From the NCBI GenBank assembly GCA_001598975.1, contig BBXU01000420.1, positions 1-35,777 on the forward strand: DNA of 35,777 nucleotides, given 5' to 3'. This DNA is from Parachlorella kessleri. Lineage: Eukaryota > Chlorophyta > Trebouxiophyceae > Chlorellales > Chlorellaceae. Both the position numbers and the translations under genes were made by a program. The notes below the pieces were generated by a model, which was not told the DNA's origin, did not search any database, and saw only the letters and a list, made by a program, of their open reading frames with translations. Below, in pieces: positions 29,492 through 35,777 of this stretch (the stretch's first letter is position 1; each line of letters opens with the position of its first letter).

Positions 29492-32036
29492 ATGGCAGAT
29501 CAGCAGGCGGCTGATGGGACCCGGGTGGTGCTGCGAGTGAGGCCTTTCAACGCCAGGGAAGCCGGTACCAAGACGTGCTTGCTATTCCCGTCACCTAGCA
29601 GCATTCAGTTCACAGGAGACGGCGCAGCTGGCAAGCCCAACTTCACATTTGACAAGGTGTACCAGCCGCAGGCTGCACAGGCCGAGGCAAGTGATAGGAA
29701 AGGTAACCCTGCAGCGCAGCCTGCTTGATTTGCATGTCTGCCAGGCTTGTGATATTTGCATGCATGTGTGCCGTGGAGCGCCCTCACTAACACGTCCCAC
29801 TTCCTATGCCTTAAAGTACCAAGCCTTGTTCCTGGTCGCCCACAGTACGCTGGGTGTAGAGCGTATATGACTGCCTCTTCCATGCATGATTCCTCCAGCT
29901 TGCGACATGGGGGGCTACGCATGTGCATGCAGGTATTTGCCGACCTCAAGGATGTAGTGGGTGCCGTCTTGGCAGGCTACAACGGCACCATCATCAGCTA
30001 CGGTCAGACAGGGTCAGGCAAGACTCATACCCTCATGGGCGACATTGGCTGCCAGCAGGAGCGCGGCATTGTGCCCAGGGCGGTCGCGGAGCTGGCCAAG
30101 GGCATCGCCGCCTACCCAGACCCTTGCAAGTTCAGGGTGAGGGAACGGCCGCATGATGTAGCAATGTGCCTCTGCTGGGCGGGCACTGTCCAGGTCACCA
30201 TGTCAGAAGGAGAATACCTGCCGGCAAGCCTAAACCAGTGCTGGGTAGACGGAGGTCCATCACCGCAATCTCCTAACTAGTATAGCCTACTGGCTGCAGG
30301 TCACACTGAGTGTTATCGAGATCTACTGTGAACGCATCAAGGATCTGCTGGCTCCCTCAAGAGACAACTTGCAGGTGAGAAGCTCCGCTGCGATCCCTTG
30401 CATCCATTTAGCCGGGGACTTTTGAATTGCAGGAGACAGGCCAAGGCACCACAAAAGAAGGTGTAGTAAGAAGTCTCGTAGTTGCATGCCTGCCTGTGCC
30501 GCAGGTTGTGCAAGACAAGGATCGGGGCGTGATCGTCTCGGAAGCCACAGAGCTGCCTGTGGGCAGCGAGGCCGAGTGCGTGAAGCTGATGGAGCTGGGG
30601 CTGCGCAACCGGGCAGTCTCTGCCACAGCCATGAATGCTGGCAGCAGCCGGTCGCACTGTGTGGTGTACCTGTTGTGCGAGAAGGCATTCCCTGACGGCC
30701 GGGTGGAGTACGGCAAGTTGGCGCTGGTGGTGAGTGCCAAGACGTCATGTCTGAACACTGCAATGCTGGTAGTGCATGACACAGTCGCTCACAACCGTGG
30801 GGGTCAGTAGGACGGAGACACAGTTTGATATATTGGATTTAGACTCATGATGGCAAGCTTCTCTATGGTCCCCCCCAGCACCATTGGAAGCCACTGCTAA
30901 CAAAGTGCATACGACAGTGTTCGCAGACTGCACTGGAAAATTAGGGTGATGCTAGCTGGAGCGGTCCCTACACCTGCTGTTCGCAGGATTTGGCTGGCAG
31001 CGAGCGCCAGGAGAAGACCCAGGCGCAGGGCCAGACCCTGCAGGAGGGCAACCTCATCAACAAGAGCCTCAGCTGCCTGGGGAACGTGGTGAATGCGCTG
31101 ACAGACGGCAAGAACAAGGGCCACATCCCCTACCGCGACAGCAAGCTGACCCGGGTGCTCCAGGACAGCCTGGGCGGCACAGCCAGGACGGTGCTCATCA
31201 TCTGCTGCTCCCCATCCCTCAGCAACTCCTTCGAGACGCTCAGCACGCTGCGCTTTGGCCAGGCACGCAGGGCATGGGTGGGCTTGCTTCCTCTCAGGTT
31301 ACCAGGCTTTGTGACTAGCCTGCTGCCATGGTCGAAACAGGATGAGAAGGAACAATCAGCCACACTTCTGCACAGCTGTTATGTAAGTAGGTATGGGATA
31401 GGGATCATAACACTGGTACCCTCGCTGAAAGGCTGCCTGTGCTCGGCTAGGGTGCACCAGTTGCCCTCTGGGAATCCTTGTGTTGCATTGTTAGGGCGAC
31501 CTGCTGGGTTTGGTGCAGAGGGCCAAGGGCATCCAGAACAATGTGCAAGCCAATGCAGTCAGGCACAGTCCGGAGCAGCTTGCCAAGATGCTGACCGTGG
31601 TACAGGTACGACCCAGTGGCTGGAAGCTGGGCATACTTTGGTGGCGCAGCTAGATGTGTTTGTTGATGGTGGCAGGCAATGCACCCAGAGGAGCGGTTGG
31701 TGTGAAACTGCACTGTTAGGCTGGATGCAGATATGTGCTGCTTGCACAGCCACCCAGGGCGGTGGGGACACACAGCAGAAGTAACCTTGCTTGCATGCAA
31801 ATATCATGCCTGCTTATTTGCTGCAGGCCGAGAATGACAGCCTTAGGCAGCAGTTGGAGGAGCTACAGAAGCAAGGAGGCAGCAGCACGTTTGGTGGCAG
31901 CAGCAGCACCACACAGCGGTCGCAGGCAGCTGGCATTCTTGTAGGTGGCTTCAAGTCCAACCTCGTTGTTTATGCTTTGCAAGCGGCTGGGTTGCTAGCC
32001 TACTTCCTAGTGCAAGATCTATGGCTCAACTGTTGA
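29492..32036 (+). CDS. Short kinesin with kinesin-1-like motor and hydrophobic C-terminus
   Basis: This is a microtubule motor. Exons: 29492-29686, 29933-30136, 30300-30374, 30505-30729, 30987-31262, 31519-31605, 31827-32036, in phase, 423 aa; most kinesins are much longer. The motor is complete: [12 protein letters not shown] at the start, P-loop [13 protein letters not shown] (89-96 for GQTGSGKT), [11 protein letters not shown], switch I NAGSSRSH, switch [13 protein letters not shown] (from 234), [34 protein letters not shown] and [15 protein letters not shown] (321 on). This most resembles kinesin-1 and related N-terminal motors. A short coiled-coil follows ([16 protein letters not shown]), then a Ser/Gly/Thr linker, and then a hydrophobic end of about 22 residues from 399, [18 protein letters not shown] and on, closing with NC. 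That looks like a tail anchor. Introns 1 and 5 need GC donors. A possible GT donor at the ILVGG codons means a longer splice form cannot be excluded. Confidence 0.9.
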
Positions 32037-32406
32037 GGGCGGGCATCCTGCAAGTTGTGAGTTCTTGAGCGGCCCTTGCTCACTGTACGATGCTGCTCGC
32101 CCTGCTCGGTTTACCCATGCCCTCTTATAAGATTTCACACGTGACCCCCACTAGACTACCGAACCGAGGGTGCAATGCAGTAAACAACCGGAGGTAACTG
32201 CCATAGAACTGGAAAGGGGCACCAAACAATGCAAGCAGCAGAAGAGAGGGCAAAGGCCCTACAGCCAACTAAATTATAACTGCCATGGAGGCATGTAAAA
32301 GGTCGGGTGTAAGGGCAAACTGAGAGCAAACCTACATTGGGGCCCTGCTCTCACTCAAAAAAGATTTTGCACCCTGCCCGCTGCAGCCACCCAACCTCTA
32401 TGGCTG
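32037..32406. other. Convergent 3' gap, kinesin and NDUFAF2
   Basis: This separates the opposing stop codons of the two genes and is presumably their 3' untranslated regions. Apart from two TGTAA elements on the plus strand, I see nothing in it. Confidence 0.5.
32294..32312 (+). terminator. Two possible polyadenylation signals TGTAA
   Basis: TGTAA occurs at 32294-32298 and again at 32308-32312, about 260-275 bases after the kinesin stop codon. This is the usual green-algal signal. Placement supports 32036 being near the end of the transcript's coding part. Confidence 0.4.
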
Positions 32407-33491
32407 TCATTGTGGTTTATCCTTCTCGTACTGATCTGTGATCTGCTGCACAAACGAGCCCATGTCAGGAGCACCAGCTGCGCCAGCTGCCCGCTCCTGC
32501 ACAAACACACTTGAGACCCAGGCTAAAGCATCAGTCAGGGAAAGTTGAGTACTTGGGGGCCCTGTGGAGGCTCACAGCAGATAGTCAGGTGGCGGCTTGC
32601 CGACAGAGTACAGACTATCGAAAGGATGAGCTCTGCATTTATTGTTGTCCTTGCTGCTTGTCAGCTGGCAGGCCAACTAACCACTGCCTGCTTTGTGCAA
32701 TGCCCGGAGGTCTCGCCCTACCTGCAAGCGGTGCCTGGTATCCTCCGCATCAAGCTCAGCAACACGCTGCCTGAACAGCTCCCGCTGCGCAACGCCCCTG
32801 CGCACAGATCATACTCAGAACGCTCAGGAGTCGCTGCAGCAACCCAAGCGTGCTCATCAGTGACCATTGGCCCACCTCCAGTGCAAAGCAACAGGCTCGC
32901 CATGTGCCTGCTGCCAGTACCAGATCTTCTCCATCCTTACCTGATCCCTCTTGACGGGGCAGCCGGCGAGGGGGGGGGGATGGGGGGCGAACAAAAGTTG
33001 GCATGGGTGTGCAATAACGCCAACAACTTGCCTGGCGATGTCTGCATCCGTGGGCACCTCCCCTCGGGTCCGCCTAAGCCACTGAGACCACTCAGGAGCA
33101 AGCGAGTCTGGTTCATAGACTCCTCGCTCTGGAGGCTTGAAGAAGCGCTTCTCCACAATCTCCCCGTCCAGGTTCTTCTCTAGCTTGCGGTAGTACTTGT
33201 TGCCTACTTCATCCGCGCCGACCTGCACTGACGAGGTGTCACCAGTGAGGTTATTGAGAACCCCTGCAGCAACTGTTCTCTGATGCGCCGTACTGGTGGC
33301 AGGATACATATGCTGGCCTTCACCAAAACAAATCCAAGAGGGCTAGCCTAAATGCTAGAATTTCTATTGGTGCGGTATTTACAGACTTCACCAGGTTTTC
33401 AACAGCACGGATATACCTTCTCATACTTGAAAAGTGTCCAGGAGACTCTGTTCCATAGCCTGCCAAACCCACTGACACCCCTGGAGGCCAT
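32407..33491 (-). CDS. NDUFAF2: Complex I assembly factor NDUFAF2 (mimitin/B17.2L family)
   Basis: NDUFAF2 helps assemble mitochondrial NADH dehydrogenase and is a paralogue of subunit NDUFA12. Exons: 33491-33417, 33222-33032 (or 33029), 32797 (or 32784)-32722, 32496-32407, about 140-143 aa. It starts MASRGVSGFGRLWNRVSW, an amphipathic Arg-containing N-terminus. The core is GADEVGNKYYRKLEKN, then EIVEKRFFKPP, and VYEPDSLAPEWSQWLRRTRG. The pattern EWSQWLRRTRGEVPT marks NDUFAF2 rather than NDUFA12. The C-terminal part is charged and helical (FRQRVAELDAEDTRHRLQ, QQITDQYEKDKPQ). Intron 2 has two in-frame readings: a GC donor with the acceptor at 32798, or a weak GTTGTT donor with an acceptor 13 bases further in. 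Mitochondrial location follows from the family. Confidence 0.88.
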
Positions 33492-33838
33492 GTCCAACTC
33501 GGAAAGTGAACAGGCAGTTTCCTAGGCTTGGCAAATGTTACATACTTTCACCCCACAGCGTGACCCTGATCAGATCGTGCCATGTCTGAACAGGTAAACC
33601 CGAGAGGCACCCAAGGGATAAGCGCGAAGAATCTGAAAGTCAGACATGTGCAGGCTTGCAAGGCTTCACAGCCGAGCATCTGGTTCCTTGGGACTAGCCA
33701 GGTACTGCAGCATCGTACTGCGCCCTTGGTGTCGCAGTTTACAGTCCTAGTCACTTGCTTTGCAAGTTCTACGTTTGTTATCACATTTTGTGTACTTTTG
33801 AGGTCAGATGCAGTGAACACATTGTACACATCTTCATC
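33492..33838. promoter_or_regulatory. Divergent intergenic region, NDUFAF2 and SF3A1
   Basis: About 350 bases lie between the opposing start codons, so a bidirectional promoter is likely. No core element was recognised. Confidence 0.45.
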
Positions 33839-35777
33839 ATGGCTGAGAACGGTGCCAACGGGGCGCAGGGCGGGGCCATTGTTGCGGTATCAGATGTTCG
33901 CAGCGCGTTGCCTGCCCCCAACCTGGCTGGGGTGAGCCAAGTTGAGACACATACCCACAAGCTAGGCTTGATCCAGCCACCCCCCGATATCAGGCGAGTA
34001 CATGTCTTTACAAGGCGCAGCACAAGCCTTGGATGCACGTGTGGCCAGCTGGGCCGACAGCAGCAGTCACACACTACTGCAGCACTTGGGAGAGCCAGGG
34101 TTGATTGTATGAAACGTCTTCCGCTGCGGCTTTATTTGCTGGAGACCGTACGAGGTTGTTTGAGAGGAGACCTCGTGTAAACCTAAGGGAAGGTCTGTAC
34201 GTGTAGAGTAGGTCTGAATAACTTGAGTAGGCCGGCAGGAGCCAAAATGCTGCCTGAAGCCCTGTTTGGTGCAGGGCTATTGTGACCAAGACAGCCCAAT
34301 TCGTGGCCAAGAACGGTGAGGGCTGAAATGAGCTGCACATCATCCCGGCTGTAGACGTCTGCAGGCATAGACTGCTTAGCTGTGCTACTCCCTCCGGGAG
34401 CTGATGATGCGATGGTATGGCTTTGCAGGGCGGGAGTTTGAGCGGCGCATCTTGCAGAACGAAGCAGGCAATGCCAAGTTCAGCTTCTTGCAGCCCCATG
34501 ACCCTTATCACAAGTACTATGAGCACCTGGTAAGCACGGGCCAGTGATATTTGATGTTGGGGCTTGCACGAAGCCACGCTGGCCAGATTTTTGCGTTGTA
34601 TGGAGGACGGGTGTAGGCCGGCTTGCTGCTGGAAGCGCAGTATAATACCATGTGTGCAGCCAAGTTATCAGTCAGCATGTATGCGCAGATAGAGGAGGCC
34701 CAGGCCGCGGACAAAGTTGGGGAGGATGGCAAGGGTGCGGGGGCAGCCCCCGCCGCCGCTGCCGCGGCCCCTGCAGCAGCCCCCGTGGCGGTGCCCACAG
34801 CAGCAGCGCTGGGCGCTGCGCCTGCTAAGCCTGCTCTGCCTCCCACCAAGCCGCTGGAGGCCCCCGAGGAGGAGCAGTACACGGTGCACATCCCCGAGGG
34901 CCTGGCTGCCATTGACCTAGACCTCATCAAGCTCACAGCCCAGGCAAGACGGGGCAGGGTGTATAAGTGAGGGTGGCAGGTAGTGCGAACAGAGAGGGAG
35001 AGGCATGGCTTGGTGTATGCTGGCAGGGAGGCCGTGCAGTGAGGAGGGGCCCAGGGGATGCCTGCCAGCCTGCCTGCTTTGGATCCTGCCTGAAGGGGTG
35101 GCGTGGCCGCAGGCCTGCAGGGCCTTGCGTGCCTGTGGGTGTAGGCTGGTGGCTGCTGGCCCCTGGGGGTCTGCTGGGCAGGCAGGCCGCTTGGCACTGG
35201 CAGCTCTTAGTGCTGTGCTTGTGTTGCAGCCTGTTGTGACCATGAATGACCCTGGCGTTCTTCGCCTGGCTGACTGAGGACTGACTGCACACACATGACC
35301 AACCGTATATGGCCCGCCCCGTGCTTGCCGCAGTTTGTTGCGCGCAACGGCAAGAGCTTCCTGACGGGCCTGGCCTCCCGCGAGCACGCCAACCCGCAGT
35401 TCAACTTCCTCAAGCCCACCCACTCCCTGTTTGGCTTCTTCACAGCGCTCTGCGACGCCTACTCAAGGGTGCTCATGCCCCCCAAGGGCCTCACGGACCG
35501 GCTGGAGAAGGACATGGCAGACAGGTGGGGGGGTGGGTGGGGAGCGGGATACCGGCTGGGGGGGGTGTTGCCATTTTGCATGGGGGCCCCACCTCCAGGG
35601 TAGCGTCAATGTTGGCATGGCAGTCAGTGTCACCCAGCGCCTGCTGTCGGCGGAGGGGGATGGCCGGCAAGGGAGAGCAGAGCGCACTCTGGCTGCCTCA
35701 TGCACACAGCACTCTAAGCATGTGGGGTGTGTGTGGTGTGGTGGTGGGAGGTGGTGGGGGGGGGGGGGGGTCGGGGG
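33839..35777 (+). CDS. SF3A1: Splicing factor SF3A subunit 1 (5' part; continues beyond window)
   Basis: SF3A1 is part of the SF3a complex of the U2 snRNP and acts in branch-site recognition. Exons: 33839-33931, 33962-33993, 34275-34315, 34429-34529, 34689-34943, 35334-35524, then a GT donor with the rest outside the window. About 237 residues are seen. It starts MAENGANGAQ. SURP1 spans GLIQPPPDIRAIVTKTAQF, VAKNGREFERRILQNEAG, and KFSFLQPHDPYHKYYEHL. A linker rich in Ala and Pro follows, then SURP2: IDLDLIKLTAQFVARNGKSF, ANPQFNFLKPTHSLFGFF. Introns 2 and 5 need GC donors because PPDIR-AIV and LTAQ-FVARNG are conserved without insertion. Exon 2 is only 32 bases. The start of the exon at 34689 is set by phase; a slightly earlier start is possible. 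The ubiquitin-like C-terminus expected for the family would lie outside. Confidence 0.9.
34968..34997. repeat. Dispersed ~29-bp repeat, copy 2
   Basis: This is the second copy of the element seen near 3410, in the same orientation, here inside an intron of SF3A1. The flanks do not match, so it is not part of a long duplication. Confidence 0.65.
35525..35777 (+). other. SF3A1 intron with GT-rich and poly-G end
   Basis: This starts at the donor after the exon ending DMAD. It ends in a GTGGTG-rich run and a 15-base G homopolymer at about 35756-35770. Such a tract can form a G-quadruplex in DNA or RNA and is also a common assembly break point. Confidence 0.6.

Noticed and set aside
32407..33491. 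Complex I structural subunit NDUFA12
   Set aside because: The Arg-rich WLRRTRGEVPT ending of the conserved core and the C-terminal charged extension match NDUFAF2 rather than NDUFA12.
1..35777. tRNA, rRNA or intact transposon
   Set aside because: No cloverleaf with a B-box pattern, no rRNA-like stretch and no transposase or reverse transcriptase motif was recognised by eye; a covariance-model scan was not possible here.

Overview
This is nuclear DNA of a eukaryote, most likely a green alga (Chlorophyta, perhaps Trebouxiophyceae). Genes are GC-rich and dense with short exons, commonly with GT donors and CAG acceptors. Products include a plant-type organellar DNA polymerase, a DA1-type LIM peptidase and a plant-style QSOX. 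The taxon is inferred from gene content and intron style; no marker gene fixes the species. I rebuilt exon structures by hand from reading-frame phase and family motifs. Terminal exons and low-complexity exons are the least certain.

Layout. (1) complement ~363-2699: an unrecognised multi-pass membrane protein. (2) complement 4136-8130: a long Ala/Glu-rich acidic protein ending in an alkyltransferase-like (ATL) domain, with Trp in place of the alkyl-accepting Cys. (3) 8784-9476: a small four-helix membrane protein. (4) complement 9799-12351: a ZNHIT2-type HIT zinc-finger protein. (5) 12671-16265: a DA1-family protein (UIM, LIM, HEVMH peptidase). (6) complement 17282-25840: organellar DNA polymerase I in 19 exons, about 1177 aa. 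(7) 26089-29036: quiescin-sulfhydryl oxidase (QSOX), 489 aa. (8) 29492-32036: a very short kinesin, 423 aa, whose last ~22 residues look like a membrane anchor. (9) complement 32407-33491: the complex I assembly factor NDUFAF2. (10) 33839 to beyond the window end: SF3A1, a U2 snRNP splicing factor with two SURP domains, cut by the window.

Four gene pairs are divergent with short shared 5' gaps (ATL/four-helix protein, ZNHIT2/DA1, polymerase/QSOX, NDUFAF2/SF3A1), so bidirectional promoters are likely. The genes do not form one pathway. They cover organelle DNA replication, respiratory complex assembly, disulfide formation in the secretory pathway, ubiquitin-linked growth control, pre-mRNA splicing and vesicle or organelle transport.

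The most striking observation is splicing-related. Of roughly 54 introns I could place in the seven best-resolved genes, seven are forced by frame and conserved protein motifs to use GC-AG rather than GT-AG, with two more possible. GC-AG introns are usually around one percent or less, so this local density is unusual. The other main candidates are the tail-anchored-looking kinesin and the green-algal ATL protein with a long acidic, NLS-bearing N-terminal region.
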